Assembly (NCBI GenBank): GCA_000436835.1
Contig: FR889161.1
Location: forward strand, 191,581 to 255,580
Reading direction: 5' to 3'
From: Eubacterium sp. CAG:251
Lineage (GTDB): Bacteria > Bacillota > Clostridia > Oscillospirales > Acutalibacteraceae
DNA length: 64,000 nt
A program made the position numbers and the translations under genes. The notes below the pieces were generated by a model. It worked only from the letters and a program-made list of their open reading frames with translations. It did no database searches and was not told the origin of the DNA. Numbering within the stretch: the first letter of the stretch is position 1; each line of letters begins with the position of its first letter. This document shows positions 8,689 to 17,807 of this stretch, in pieces.

Positions 8689-10058
8689 TCTATAAATTCA
8701 GGCACTTCTAATACTGCGTCGCTGTCGGGAAATCCACCGTCATAAAGTATACCTTTAATAACATTATCAATCTCATCGCCTTTAAAAATTTTATGAAAAA
8801 TCGGTGATAATCTGTAATAAATTGCCATAAAGGAATCATATTCGGCAGTACCGGGAGCATAAGGCTCATCGCCGGCATATATATTACGCACTAACGTTAT
8901 AATAAAATCAGCAAGGCGAACATTATACATTCTCGGTGCAATTTTACTTTTACACATAAGGACTGTGCCTGCCTTTTTAAACGTCAAGCTGTCAAGCAGC
9001 TTACCTAAAATATGAATAGGCACCTTTATTTTTTCCGCCTGCTCCTTATGAAGACTGAAGCACTCTGCAACCTCAACGAATCTGTTAATATCGTTAGCCG
9101 CAGAATCAATGATATCATTAAGCATAAAATCAAAATGGTCACGACTGTAGGTCATATAAGATTTTGAGCCGAAATCATAATTAATATTTTGCGGGTGGAG
9201 AGTTTTAACCGTCAGCTTTTCATCATCAAGTTCCATTCTACGTATAGGACTTGGATAACCGATAAGTGAAGCTGTATTAATATCATAAATTCGATTACCC
9301 TTGGCAGTATCAAAAAAGTTGATATTTTGCATGTGCGTATGCCCGGTAAATACAAAATGAATATCATTATCAGCAAAAAGCGCAGCTATTTTTTCATTAT
9401 CGCCGAGCATTTGATTTTTGCAATAAAACTCATAAACAGGGCTTGGGGCAAGCAAGGGGTGATGAGTAATTGCAATCATTTTCTGTCCTGCTTTTCTGCA
9501 ATCAGCAATTTGTTCTTTAATCCAATCAAGTTGTTCCTCGAAATAGCCGTGAAAGCCATCCTCCCAGCCTATGCCGTCATCATTAAGTGCAAGAAGCCTT
9601 GTTTTTTCGTCAAGCTGAGAAACGTACGAAAACGTTTTTGCGTGCTTTGCTATTGCATCGTTAAAGCCAAAATCGCCGTAAATTTCTTCAAGTTCCTGTC
9701 TCGTGCAACCTTCAACAACATATTCGCCCTTTTCATTTGAATAGCCCTTCGGCTCAGGGTGCAGGTCGTGAGTACCTGTGATAATATAGACCTTTTTTCC
9801 TGCATCGGTAAGCTTATGCAGTTTATCGGCAAGTGAAATATGCCCTACTCTTTCGCCGTCACAAACATTATCGCCCGTAATTAAAACAATGTTGATTTCC
9901 TTATCATCAAGAAGCATTTGAATTGTTGCATCAAGTATAGCTTCGCTTTCGGCAATGCACTTTTGGTCATACATTGCACGATTAATCCATTCTTTGCCCT
10001 GTGCGTTTAAAAGTTTTGCAGGATAATAATGCAAATCGGTAATTTGATAAAATTTCAT
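8685..10058 (-). CDS. calcineurin-like metallophosphoesterase
   Basis: This 457-residue cytoplasmic protein has the full dinuclear-metal phosphoesterase motif series: DLHYYP (about 8), ITGDNVCDGE (about 60), GTHDLH replacing the usual GNHD/E (about 96), ITHHPLL (about 197) and FTGHTHMQ (about 237). The last 170 residues are an extra helical domain without a recognised function. Related clostridial proteins are annotated only as metallophosphoesterases acting on phosphodiesters or phosphomonoesters; the substrate is unknown. It is convergent with feoB, and the two stop codons overlap in TTAA with no terminator between, so their transcripts must overlap. Confidence 0.85.
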   Translation of the reverse strand: MKFYQITDLHYYPAKLLNAQGKEWINRAMYDQKCIAESEAILDATIQMLLDDKEINIVLITGDNVCDGERVGHISLADKLHKLTDAGKKVYIITGTHDLHPEPKGYSNEKGEYVVEGCTRQELEEIYGDFGFNDAIAKHAKTFSYVSQLDEKTRLLALNDDGIGWEDGFHGYFEEQLDWIKEQIADCRKAGQKMIAITHHPLLAPSPVYEFYCKNQMLGDNEKIAALFADNDIHFVFTGHTHMQNINFFDTAKGNRIYDINTASLIGYPSPIRRMELDDEKLTVKTLHPQNINYDFGSKSYMTYSRDHFDFMLNDIIDSAANDINRFVEVAECFSLHKEQAEKIKVPIHILGKLLDSLTFKKAGTVLMCKSKIAPRMYNVRLADFIITLVRNIYAGDEPYAPGTAEYDSFMAIYYRLSPIFHKIFKGDEIDNVIKGILYDGGFPDSDAVLEVPEFID

Positions 10059-10116
10059 AATACCAGCCCCTTATATTCACATTTTATCACACACATAAAA
10101 ATATGTAAATAAGATT

Positions 10117-11454
10117 CTATTTATTAAGTTTTACTGATTTTTTATAAACAAAAAGAGAAATAACGGCAGTGAGAAGTTCGGCAACCCAAAAAGCGTGCCA
10201 AACACCGACAGCACCGAAAAATCGGCTTAAAATAAATGCGGCAGGGATAATTATAACAATATATCTGCAAAGGGAAATAACAAGCGAAGGAAAGCCTTTA
10301 CTAAGTCCCTCAAGAGCGCCGCAAGACGTTACAGACACGGCTGACACAACAAAGCCGGCGCTTATAATTCTTAAAGCGGTTGTACCGAGTTTTACAGTTT
10401 CGTCATTATTTGTGAACAGAGAAATAATATTCGAGGGTATTATCAGGCAAATAACAGTGCCTACTGCCATAATAGCGGCAATCATAATAAGGACATAAGA
10501 ATATATTTGGCGCACTCTTTTATGTTCGCCGGCGCCGTAATTATACGCAATAATAGGCCTCATACCTTGAACAATTCCGTTAGCGGTCAAATAAAGAAAA
10601 GTTTGAAGTTTATAATAAACGCCAAGCACAAGAACATAAACCTGTGAAAAAGCGGCTAAAATAGCATTTAAAGAGGAAATAAGAAGAGACGGCAGAGCAA
10701 GATTTAAAATAGCAGGAATGCCGATTGAATAAAGCTTTTTAACCATATATGAAGTGAGCCGTACATATTTACGTTCTACCTTAACACTTGAAGGATTTAA
10801 AATATAATAAATAACATAAATAATAAATGTAACGCATTGACCGAGGCCTGTAGCAAGTGCGGCACCTTTAATGCCCATTTTTGGCATAAATCCGATACCG
10901 AAAATCATAATCGGGTCTAAAATAATATTTGTTATACAACCTACCATTAAACCGACCATTGTTATTTTCATATTACCGACTGCCTGAAAAAGCTTTTCAA
11001 AAAAAAGATTAAGACTGTTAATAATCGTGAATAAAAAAACAATATTACAATACTGAACACCGAGAGAAATCACATTTTCGTCTTTTGTAAAGGCAGATAA
11101 AAACGGTTTCATAATAAAAATACACGAAACGGTAAGAACAACACCATGAATTAACGAAAGCAAAAGACCTTGGGTTGCAGCGTCGTTTGCTTTATCTCTA
11201 TCCCCTGCACCGAGGTGAAAAGCAATAACAGCATTAATGCCAACGCCGAAGCCAATTGCAACAGCATTAATAAAGTTTTGAACCGGATAAACAAGTGAAA
11301 GTGCAGTCATGGCATTTTCACTGATTTTAGCGACAAAGTAGCTGTCAACAATATTATAAAGCGAATTTACGCACATAGAAATAACCATAGGAAGTGCCAT
11401 TGAAATAATGAGCGGCAAAACAGGTTTTTCTTTCATAAAAGTTTCGTTTTTCAT
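10117..11454 (-). CDS. MATE family efflux transporter with attenuator-like leader
   Basis: A 445-residue MATE exporter, with about twelve membrane segments and family patterns (PLIISMALPMVISMCVNSLY; AVAIGFGVGINAVIAFHLGAG; GIKGAALATGLGQ at about 190). Start ATG at 11454 was chosen because AGAGGAGT lies 6-8 bases before it; the longer upstream reading runs through the hairpin and is not needed for the fold. It has its own promoter (11571-11598) and a leader of about 110 bases holding a 9-bp GC-rich hairpin followed by TTATTTT, suggesting regulated transcription attenuation. Substrate unknown. It lies next to, but is distinct from, the MATE gene at 11602. Confidence 0.9.
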   Translation of the reverse strand: MKNETFMKEKPVLPLIISMALPMVISMCVNSLYNIVDSYFVAKISENAMTALSLVYPVQNFINAVAIGFGVGINAVIAFHLGAGDRDKANDAATQGLLLSLIHGVVLTVSCIFIMKPFLSAFTKDENVISLGVQYCNIVFLFTIINSLNLFFEKLFQAVGNMKITMVGLMVGCITNIILDPIMIFGIGFMPKMGIKGAALATGLGQCVTFIIYVIYYILNPSSVKVERKYVRLTSYMVKKLYSIGIPAILNLALPSLLISSLNAILAAFSQVYVLVLGVYYKLQTFLYLTANGIVQGMRPIIAYNYGAGEHKRVRQIYSYVLIMIAAIMAVGTVICLIIPSNIISLFTNNDETVKLGTTALRIISAGFVVSAVSVTSCGALEGLSKGFPSLVISLCRYIVIIIPAAFILSRFFGAVGVWHAFWVAELLTAVISLFVYKKSVKLNK

Positions 11455-11492
11455 AAATACTCCTCTCGTTCTTAAAATTAGGCATAAAATAA

Positions 11493-11518
11493 GCCACGCA
11501 GCCAAAAGACTGCATGGC
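11493..11518 (-). promoter_or_regulatory. putative transcription attenuator in the MATE leader
   Basis: On the minus strand GCCATGCAG and CTGCGTGGC form a 9-bp stem (one G-T) followed by TTATTTTATG, about 40 bases before the start codon. It lies inside the leader rather than after a gene. A GTG-initiated frame is open across it and could be a leader peptide. Confidence 0.5.
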
Positions 11519-11570
11519 GAAAAGGTGACGTAATAAGTCAGGAAAAATCCACACTTGTTTTCGTGAAGTT

Positions 11571-11598
11571 ATTATAACATAAGAAACAATAAAGTCAA
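11571..11598 (-). promoter_or_regulatory. sigma-A promoter of the attenuated MATE gene
   Basis: On the minus strand TTGACT (11598-11593), a 16-base spacer and TATAAT (11576-11571). Transcription would start near 11564. Confidence 0.7.
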
Positions 11599-11601
11599 TA
11601 T

Positions 11602-12984
11602 TTATTTTTTTAAATTCATTTGTTCATGAGGTAGCCACTTGCCGAATTTGGTATAAAGTGCCATAAGAACAGCGCCGACAACCCAAGAAATAGGATAAAG
11701 AATAAATACACCGTCAATGGTTGAATAAAACGGTAATGCAAATTTAATCCAAAAAATACGGAAAACGCACATTGAGAAAAGCAAAATAAGCATCGGAGGA
11801 ACGCCCTTTCCTGCACCTCTTACTGTTCCAGCAAGGGTATTCAAAATACCTAAGATGAAATAGAATGGGCAAAAATACTTCATAGCAAGCTGACCGTATT
11901 TGATTACCTCTTCATTATGAGTGAATAAACCTAAAACCTGATGAGAACTTAAAAGAAGAACTGTACCGATAAATACAGTATAAATCAGTACCATTGCAAG
12001 CGCCGAGTACATACCTTTCTTAACTCTGTCAAGCTTATGTGCGCCGACGTTTTGACCTGTAAACGTTGTTCCTGCCATACTTATGCTTAATACCGGAAGA
12101 ATATTAAAGCCGTCGATTTTTAAATAAGCCGCATAGCCTGCCATAGCCGTTGCGCCATACATATTTACGCTCGACTGAACAAGTACATTTGAAAAAGATA
12201 TAACCATATTTTGAATAGCAGTCGGCAAACCTATTTTTATAATTTTAAAGGCGATATCTTTATTTATCTTAAGTTCTTTTATGCAAAGCTTGTAATCAGA
12301 TTTAACTCTAAACAGATAACCGAGTGCAAGAACGCATGAAAGAGCCTGACTGATATCCGTTGCAATAGCCGCACCCATAACACCAAGCTTAAACACCTTA
12401 ATCAAAAGTAAGTCAAGAATAATATTTGTTACCGACGCAACAGCAAGATAAACAAGCGGTTTTCTTGAGTTTCCTGCCGCATTCAATATACCTGTAGCCA
12501 TATTATAAATTACGTTAAAAATGAGACCGCCGCAATAAATTTGAAGATAAAGTGACGATGATTTTAAAACCTCTTTCGGGGTTTTCATCAAAACAAGAAG
12601 TGACGGACTTAAAAATACACCGAGAAGAGTTAATATTATGCCTAAAATAATTGCTATACACATTGATGTATGAACAGATATTTTAATCTGTTGCTTCCTA
12701 TTTGCGCCGAGATATTGCGACACAACAACACCCGCACCGACAGCAGCACCCTGCGCAAAAGCAATAATCAAATTTATAAGAGCGGTACCCGCACCTACTG
12801 CGGCAAGACCGTTACTGCCTACAAAGTTGCCTACTATAATTGAATCGGCTGTGTTATACATTTGCTGAAGGAGATTTCCCAAAATAAGAGGTATAGAAAA
12901 TACAATAAGAAGCTTCCAAATATTTCCGTCAGTCATCAAAAGAGTAGTTTTGTCTTTTTTAGTTTTTGCTGTATCTTCCTGCAA
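11602..12984 (-). CDS. MATE family efflux transporter
   Basis: A 460-residue MATE exporter. Its opening IPLILGNLLQQMYNTADSII (about 35-54) and VGAGVVVSQYLGA (about 82-94) mark the DinF/NorM-like clostridial branch. The second half repeats the pattern (GLPTAIQNMVISFSNVLVQS). About twelve membrane segments; normal length. The reading starts at a TTG behind GAAAGGAAAG; an ATG sixteen codons later (MTDGNIWKLL) is the alternative, but no ribosome binding site precedes it. The promoter at 13028-13056 is a perfect consensus, implying strong expression. Substrate unknown. Confidence 0.9.
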   Translation of the reverse strand: MQEDTAKTKKDKTTLLMTDGNIWKLLIVFSIPLILGNLLQQMYNTADSIIVGNFVGSNGLAAVGAGTALINLIIAFAQGAAVGAGVVVSQYLGANRKQQIKISVHTSMCIAIILGIILTLLGVFLSPSLLVLMKTPKEVLKSSSLYLQIYCGGLIFNVIYNMATGILNAAGNSRKPLVYLAVASVTNIILDLLLIKVFKLGVMGAAIATDISQALSCVLALGYLFRVKSDYKLCIKELKINKDIAFKIIKIGLPTAIQNMVISFSNVLVQSSVNMYGATAMAGYAAYLKIDGFNILPVLSISMAGTTFTGQNVGAHKLDRVKKGMYSALAMVLIYTVFIGTVLLLSSHQVLGLFTHNEEVIKYGQLAMKYFCPFYFILGILNTLAGTVRGAGKGVPPMLILLFSMCVFRIFWIKFALPFYSTIDGVFILYPISWVVGAVLMALYTKFGKWLPHEQMNLKK

Positions 12985-13027
12985 AAAAATCGCTTTCCTT
13001 TCATATATCTCAAATCAACTGTATTGT

Positions 13028-13056
13028 ATTATAGTAAAGTGAAATAACATTGTCAA
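13028..13056 (-). promoter_or_regulatory. consensus sigma-A promoter of the MATE gene at 11602
   Basis: On the minus strand TTGACA (13056-13051), a 17-base spacer and TATAAT (13033-13028): a perfect consensus. Confidence 0.85.
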
Positions 13057-13073
13057 TAGATAATAAAGTAAAA

Positions 13074-13095
13074 AGTCGATGCATATGCACCGACT
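13074..13095 (-). terminator. terminator after the AlkD-like gene
   Basis: AGTCG-TGCA arms form a hairpin around a TGCATATGCA centre. The minus strand continues TTTTTA and the plus strand ATTTTTTTATT. It overlaps the gene's TAG stop. Confidence 0.6.
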
Positions 13096-13765
13096 ATTTT
13101 TTTATTTTAAGCGTTTTTAAATATGTCTTATCTTCATTTGAAATTCTAAAGGACTCGCATATTTTTTGAATGGTTTTATTATGAACCCAAGGAGATAATT
13201 TTTTATTTATAATAATATCGTTTATCTTATCCTTAAAATCAACATAAGCATCAGCTAAGGTCCAGGCAATCGCCATATTAATATAATATTCTTCCCTATT
13301 AATTGATAAAAGAATATTTAATACTTTGTCAATATATTCTTCATTAAGAAAATAATCAAGCATCATAACGCACATAAAGCGTACTTCATACTCACTGCCG
13401 TTTTTATATTTAAGAATATATTTAAAAACTTCGTCAAGATTTTTAAGAGTGAATTTATAGGTTGCCGCACAACAATCGCAAATTGCCCAATTATCAATAA
13501 GCGGCACAAATTCATCAAGAAGTGAAAGTCTTTGCTTTAAACTCAATTTCCTATTATATTCAATAACCATACCTTTTACCATTTTTTCCTCATAATAAAA
13601 GGTATCTGCAAAAGCTTTTTCCTTTGCCGATGCTTTAGCAATTTTTCTGATATTAGGCAATCTCACGCCGATTATCTTATCTCTGTCAATATTAGGAATA
13701 AGTTTAGAATGAAAGTCGCCGTATTTTTCGTCTTGATTTTTAAAAAGTTCTTCTCTTACATTCAT
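13094..13765 (-). CDS. AlkD-like DNA alkylation repair protein
   Basis: A HEAT-repeat-like DNA glycosylase of the AlkD/AlkC type, expected to excise alkylated bases (such as 3-methyladenine and 7-methylguanine) without base flipping. The family opening VREELFKNQDEKYGDFHSKL and the following GVRLPNIRKIAK (about 32-43) are characteristic, as is DNWAICDCCAATYKF (about 87-101). The 223-residue length matches the family. The ATG at 13765 fits both the family N-terminus and the site CGGTGATATT; a start eight codons upstream lacks a ribosome binding site. The upstream PTS-like gene ends 24 bases before this start, so the two form one transcript. Confidence 0.85.
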   Translation of the reverse strand: MNVREELFKNQDEKYGDFHSKLIPNIDRDKIIGVRLPNIRKIAKASAKEKAFADTFYYEEKMVKGMVIEYNRKLSLKQRLSLLDEFVPLIDNWAICDCCAATYKFTLKNLDEVFKYILKYKNGSEYEVRFMCVMMLDYFLNEEYIDKVLNILLSINREEYYINMAIAWTLADAYVDFKDKINDIIINKKLSPWVHNKTIQKICESFRISNEDKTYLKTLKIKK

Positions 13766-13788
13766 AATATCACCGAGGATATTATACA

Positions 13789-15027
13789 TTAATCAAAATA
13801 TTCTTTCAAGTTATCAACAATATCCTTTTCAATCTTAATGATATTTTCTTTTATTTCGCAATCAAGACTGATTTCATCAACAAGTTTAGGATTTCTAACC
13901 TCAATAGACGTATCACTAAATCTTATTATATTTTGAACACCGCCGAGGGCAGACACCGTATTTTTAAGATTTTTAGGAATATAGATATTTAAAAGTGAGC
14001 TGATACCGTATTTTTCATAAAAATACTTAGTTACAAAATATCCGATAGCGGTAAACACAATACCAAGAGTTATAAGATAAACATACTTATCGGCATTAAT
14101 GAATATTTCAATAATACCGCCTCCGAAGCAAAAACCGACAGAAATTTTAACAATTGAAGCACAAAAATAACCAAGCGAAGAAATAACACAAAGGCTTAAA
14201 AATAAATAAGGACTTTCCAAAAAAACGAAAAACATAAAAAGAGTGACATTACCACAAAGAATTGAAGAAGCAACAATTATGCAAAGCACTGCTTTTTCAA
14301 TGCCTTTTAATTCTTTAATTAGCGACGAGAATACACCGATAATCAAAAATATTAAATAAGAATGACCCGATAGATAGGTAATAACCGCTTGAGAATTGAT
14401 GTTATTTTTAAAAATATTAATTGCTCCGCTTACAATTGAATTATTATTGATAACCTGTGTTGAACCAAAGCTTTTATAATAAAACATATTTTCAAAGCTT
14501 GAAAAATCAAGTGGGGAAAGAAACGTATTAACAAAGCCGAACATTGCTGATGAAATATTCCCCTTATTTGAAACAAATGAGGAAATACCCATAATTAAAT
14601 TATTATAAACGTCATACAAATAAGTACACAAAACCGCAAAAATAAGCGTTGACGACAAAAGCAACAACGAAGCGGTAACAAAGTTCAGATTTTTGTAACA
14701 ATAGTAAGCTAAAAGAGAGATTAAAACAGCAAAAAAATATGATTTAGACTGCGTAAATACAGAGTAGAAAACAAATGTGCAAAATAAAGTAAACAATGCT
14801 TTAAAGGTTTTTCTGCCGTCAATCAAATAAAATGTTGTAAAAAAAGAAATGGCAAGAGGAGCAAAAAATGCAAGACAGGAGGATAGATTTTTAAATGAAA
14901 TAATTTCGTTGCTCGTTTTAAACGCAAGAAAATCAAAAAATGCTTTAAATGCAAAAATAATTGAAGTTATTCCCAACGAGATAAGCATTGCATTTTTAAG
15001 CTTATTAAAATAATTATAAATATTCAT
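13789..15027 (-). CDS. degenerate PTS EIICB-like membrane protein
   Basis: I see a weak but ordered match to glucose/N-acetylglucosamine-family PTS EIIC. There are about ten hydrophobic segments, FGFVNTFLSPLDFSSFENMF (about 178-197) where EIIC has its conserved loop ending near GLHH, and a late SVGFCFGGGIIEIFIN where EIIC has LGFTFSAGLIDYILN. A short tail (ALGGVQNIIRFSDTSIEVRN) resembles EIIB. The EIIC signature GITEP and the phosphorylated cysteine of EIIB (DACITRLR) are both absent; this region reads DTSIEVR. It is therefore unlikely to be a phosphotransferase and may be a sensor, a passive carrier or a decaying gene. The start at 15027 was chosen because the longer reading runs into the preceding terminator. 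Confidence 0.55.
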   Translation of the reverse strand: MNIYNYFNKLKNAMLISLGITSIIFAFKAFFDFLAFKTSNEIISFKNLSSCLAFFAPLAISFFTTFYLIDGRKTFKALFTLFCTFVFYSVFTQSKSYFFAVLISLLAYYCYKNLNFVTASLLLLSSTLIFAVLCTYLYDVYNNLIMGISSFVSNKGNISSAMFGFVNTFLSPLDFSSFENMFYYKSFGSTQVINNNSIVSGAINIFKNNINSQAVITYLSGHSYLIFLIIGVFSSLIKELKGIEKAVLCIIVASSILCGNVTLFMFFVFLESPYLFLSLCVISSLGYFCASIVKISVGFCFGGGIIEIFINADKYVYLITLGIVFTAIGYFVTKYFYEKYGISSLLNIYIPKNLKNTVSALGGVQNIIRFSDTSIEVRNPKLVDEISLDCEIKENIIKIEKDIVDNLKEYFD

Positions 15028-15062
15028 ACATCTATTATTACCAAAATATGAAAAAATAAACC

Positions 15063-15086
15063 GGAGCAAGAATAAATTCCTGCTCC
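15063..15086 (-). terminator. terminator after radC
   Basis: On the minus strand GGAGCAGGAAT and ATTCTTGCTCC form an 11-bp stem followed by a T-rich run (TTTATTTTTT). It separates radC from the PTS-like gene. Confidence 0.75.
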
Positions 15087-15093
15087 GTTAAAT

Positions 15094-15928
15094 TTACCAT
15101 TCATCCTGCATAAAACACATACGCAGTGAGAAAGGTTCATCATTTCCGATAATAATATGGTCGATAAAATTAATATCAACATTTTTAAGCACCTTGTCAA
15201 TAGAAACAGAAAAGTTCAAGTCTGCATCAGACGCTTTGCTTGAACCGTTGGGGTGATTATGCGTAAAAAGCACACCGGATGCTTTGTCGATTATTGCAGC
15301 TTCAAGAATTTCACGTGTATTCGACGGTGCAGTATTTGCATTACCCTCTCCTATCAAATGGATATTAATAATTGAGCCGTCGTTATTGAGTGTAATCATA
15401 TACAACTTTTCAACTTTTTCATATTTGAACAAATTACTGCAATAAGCTATTGCTTCTGAAGAACAATTCAAATTATCAACATTTTTATTTCTGTTATTCG
15501 CAACTCTTTTATTAAGTTCAACTACCATTTTAATGCCTACGGCAGCAGATTGACCGATACCATTTACCGTCATAAGTTGATTAGCGTCTGCATTTAGGAC
15601 TCCCTCAAGCGAGCCGAAGCGATTTATTAACGCATACGTAAGTTCCTTAACATCCTTTTGAGGAATTATAATTGACAAAAATAGTTCAAGCAAATTATGG
15701 TCGGGAGCATTTTGCATTCCTCCGGCAAGATAAACTTCTCTCATTCTCTGCCTATGACCGTTTCTGCTAAGCTTTGGGGTTGTTTGATTCAACAGAAACG
15801 TTGTTGAAATCCTTTGCAGGGAAATTTTTATCAAGCGAATTTTGATAATATTTATTTGTAAATTTATCTTTATCGTTATAATCACACAATGCACTGCCGA
15901 AATCGAATTTCGACATATCAAATTTCAT
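15094..15928 (-). CDS. radC: RadC-family JAB/MPN protein with an apparent frameshift near its start
   Basis: The main frame carries a RadC N-terminal UPF0758 region (HRQRMREVY; EL-FLSIIIPQKDVKEL), a helix-hairpin-helix (VNGIGQSAAVGIKM) and the metal motif THNHPNGSSKASDAD (HxHPxG...D). RadC proteins are common, and a role in repair is unproven. Upstream of about 15779 this frame becomes low-complexity and its only start is a TTG. The other frame (15928 down to 15767) reads a natural hydrophilic protein starting MKFDMSKFDFGS behind AGTAAGTGAT. It would join the RadC frame as SNNPKLSRNGHRQ if one C were removed from the C4 run at 15776-15779. Either this copy is mutated or the assembly has a one-base error; a shorter start at 15744 is possible. 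Confidence 0.7.
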
Positions 15929-15945
15929 AGTATCACTTACTCTTT

Positions 15946-16197
15946 TCACCAAGTTTTATTGTTAAAATCTGCACAATGTTTATCATTAAACGCAGCACGA
16001 ACTTCCACATAACAGCCGCATTTAAGGCACATACCCGAAATAAGGAAGTCGCATTTCTTGCACTTTTCAAGCCTTAATTTATAATTTTTCATATCTGTTT
16101 TTAAAGACGGGTCAATATTATCAAGATATTCTTTTATTGTATTATAAGATTTATTTTCCCCTGCCTCTAAAAGCAAACATTTTTTACATTTTTTCAT
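15946..16197 (-). CDS. small zinc-ribbon protein (DUF6171-like)
   Basis: An 83-residue protein with paired cysteine knuckles: CKKC (4-7), CKKC (about 46-49), CLKCGC (about 57-62) and a late HC pair. The spacing is that of a small zinc-binding protein, and the C-terminal GCYVEVRAAF matches what I recall of DUF6171. Function unknown. Its ATG overlaps the GH51 stop (TAATG), so it is translated by coupling to the arabinofuranosidase. The radC reading begins 17 bases after its stop. Confidence 0.7.
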   Translation of the reverse strand: MKKCKKCLLLEAGENKSYNTIKEYLDNIDPSLKTDMKNYKLRLEKCKKCDFLISGMCLKCGCYVEVRAAFNDKHCADFNNKTW

Positions 16198-17681
16198 TAT
16201 TCAATAACAAATTTAACGACACTGCACGCAGGAAGCGTTGCAGTAAAGCCGTCCTTTAATTGCCTGAAATCATAAAAATCTTTTATTTCAACAGTATTTG
16301 TGTTTTCAAAATCATTTTTATCATGAATATCACCGTTTAGAACATACGCTTTTATATTCTTAACTTTTCTATCAGCTATTTGGCATTTGATTTTAGCTGA
16401 CTTTTTATCGGCAACATTTACAACTGTTGAATAAATAATATCATTTTCATCAATTGAGGCAGATTCAATAAGCTGAGGACAAGAACGTTTCGCCTCTTTA
16501 GAATCAATTTTATCAGTTGTAATAAACGAACCTAAAAGCATATTATTTTGATGTTCTTTAAACATTTTAAAAACATAATATGTTGGAGTAAGCACCATCT
16601 TTTTGGCATCTGTTAAAATCATTGCCTGCAAAACATTAACGGTTTGAGCGATATTTGCCATCATTATCCTATCGCTGTGCTTATTAAATATATTAAGCGT
16701 TAATGCGGCAACCATAGCATCACGCATTGTGTTTTGCTGATATAAAAATCCCGGATTTGTACCAGGCTCAACATCGTACCAAGTACCCCATTCATCAACA
16801 ACAAGATTAACCCATTGCTGAGGATTGACGCTGTTCATAACAGAAATATGATTATTTATAAGTTCTTCAATTCTGTAAGCCTTTGCAAGAGTTTTATAAT
16901 ATTCCTTAGTATCAAACTCTGTTGCAGAGCCTTTATGCTCCCATGTATCACCGGGAATTGTATAATAATGAAGTGAAATACCCTGAGCATGGTGCTTAAC
17001 CTTGTCCATTACCTCTCTTGTCCAGTGATAATCATCAACGTTAGGTCCGCAGGCAATACGCTTTATTTTATTATTGCTGTTATAATCACGAACGTATGTA
17101 TTATATCTCTTATAAAGACAGCCGTAATATTCAGGGTCCATATTACCGCCGCAGCCCCACGACTCGTTACCGACGCCGAAGTAGTTGATTTTCCAAGGTT
17201 TTTCACTGCCGTTTTGCTTTCTAAGCTCAGCCATTGGAGAAACGCCGTCAAATGTCATATATTCAACCCATTCGTTCATTTCCTTAACCGAACCGGAACC
17301 TACATTGCCATTAATGTATGTGTCACAGCCGAGCTGACGGCAAAGTTCAAAATATTCATGAGTTCCGAAAGAATTATCCTCAACAACACCGCCCCAATGG
17401 GTATTAATCATTTTTTTACGATTTGCTTTATCGCCAATTCCGTCCTTCCAATGGTATTCATCGGCAAAACAACCGCCGGGCCAACGAAGAACAGGGATAC
17501 CCATATCCTTTAACGCATTAACAACGTCAATTCTCATACCGTTTACATTAGGAATTTTTGAGTTTTCACCGACATATATGCCCTCATATATGCACCTGCC
17601 CAAATGCTCAGCAAAGTGGCCGTAAATATCCTTATTAATCTTGCTGATTTTATGATTTGGGTTAATTAAATATTTATCCAT
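16197..17681 (-). CDS. GH51 alpha-L-arabinofuranosidase
   Basis: A 494-residue intracellular retaining glycosidase that releases terminal arabinofuranose from arabinan or arabinoxylan oligosaccharides. Family marks are [15 protein letters not shown] (about 65-79), the acid/base glutamate in [11 protein letters not shown] (about 170) and the nucleophile region [13 protein letters not shown] (about 286-298), with a C-terminal beta-sandwich. There is no signal peptide, as is normal for this family. The ATG at 17681 was chosen because AGGAGTAGGT precedes it; the upstream alternative lacks a site. Its own promoter faces the M24 peptidase gene. Followed by the coupled zinc-ribbon gene. Confidence 0.95.
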   Translation of the reverse strand: MDKYLINPNHKISKINKDIYGHFAEHLGRCIYEGIYVGENSKIPNVNGMRIDVVNALKDMGIPVLRWPGGCFADEYHWKDGIGDKANRKKMINTHWGGVVEDNSFGTHEYFELCRQLGCDTYINGNVGSGSVKEMNEWVEYMTFDGVSPMAELRKQNGSEKPWKINYFGVGNESWGCGGNMDPEYYGCLYKRYNTYVRDYNSNNKIKRIACGPNVDDYHWTREVMDKVKHHAQGISLHYYTIPGDTWEHKGSATEFDTKEYYKTLAKAYRIEELINNHISVMNSVNPQQWVNLVVDEWGTWYDVEPGTNPGFLYQQNTMRDAMVAALTLNIFNKHSDRIMMANIAQTVNVLQAMILTDAKKMVLTPTYYVFKMFKEHQNNMLLGSFITTDKIDSKEAKRSCPQLIESASIDENDIIYSTVVNVADKKSAKIKCQIADRKVKNIKAYVLNGDIHDKNDFENTNTVEIKDFYDFRQLKDGFTATLPACSVVKFVIE

Positions 17682-17710
17682 ACCTACTCCTAAAAACAAT
17701 TATATTAATG

Positions 17711-17739
17711 AAAATATCACATCATATCAGATTTGTCAA
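17711..17739 (-). promoter_or_regulatory. sigma-A promoter of the GH51 gene
   Basis: On the minus strand TTGACA (17739-17734), a 17-base spacer and TATTTT (17716-17711). Confidence 0.6.
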
Positions 17740-17755
17740 TAATTTACATAAAATA

Positions 17756-17784
17756 TTGACAACAAATATAAATGCGATTATCAT
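17756..17784 (+). promoter_or_regulatory. sigma-A promoter of the M24 peptidase gene
   Basis: TTGACA at 17756-17761, a 17-base spacer and TATCAT at 17779-17784, divergent from the GH51 promoter with 16 bases between the two -35 boxes. Confidence 0.55.
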
Positions 17785-17807
17785 TAATAGGAAAGCAGGT
17801 ATTAAAA

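Noticed and set aside
16989..17513. 174-codon frame antisense to the GH51 gene
   Set aside because: It lies wholly inside a certain glycosidase gene and has no start signal.
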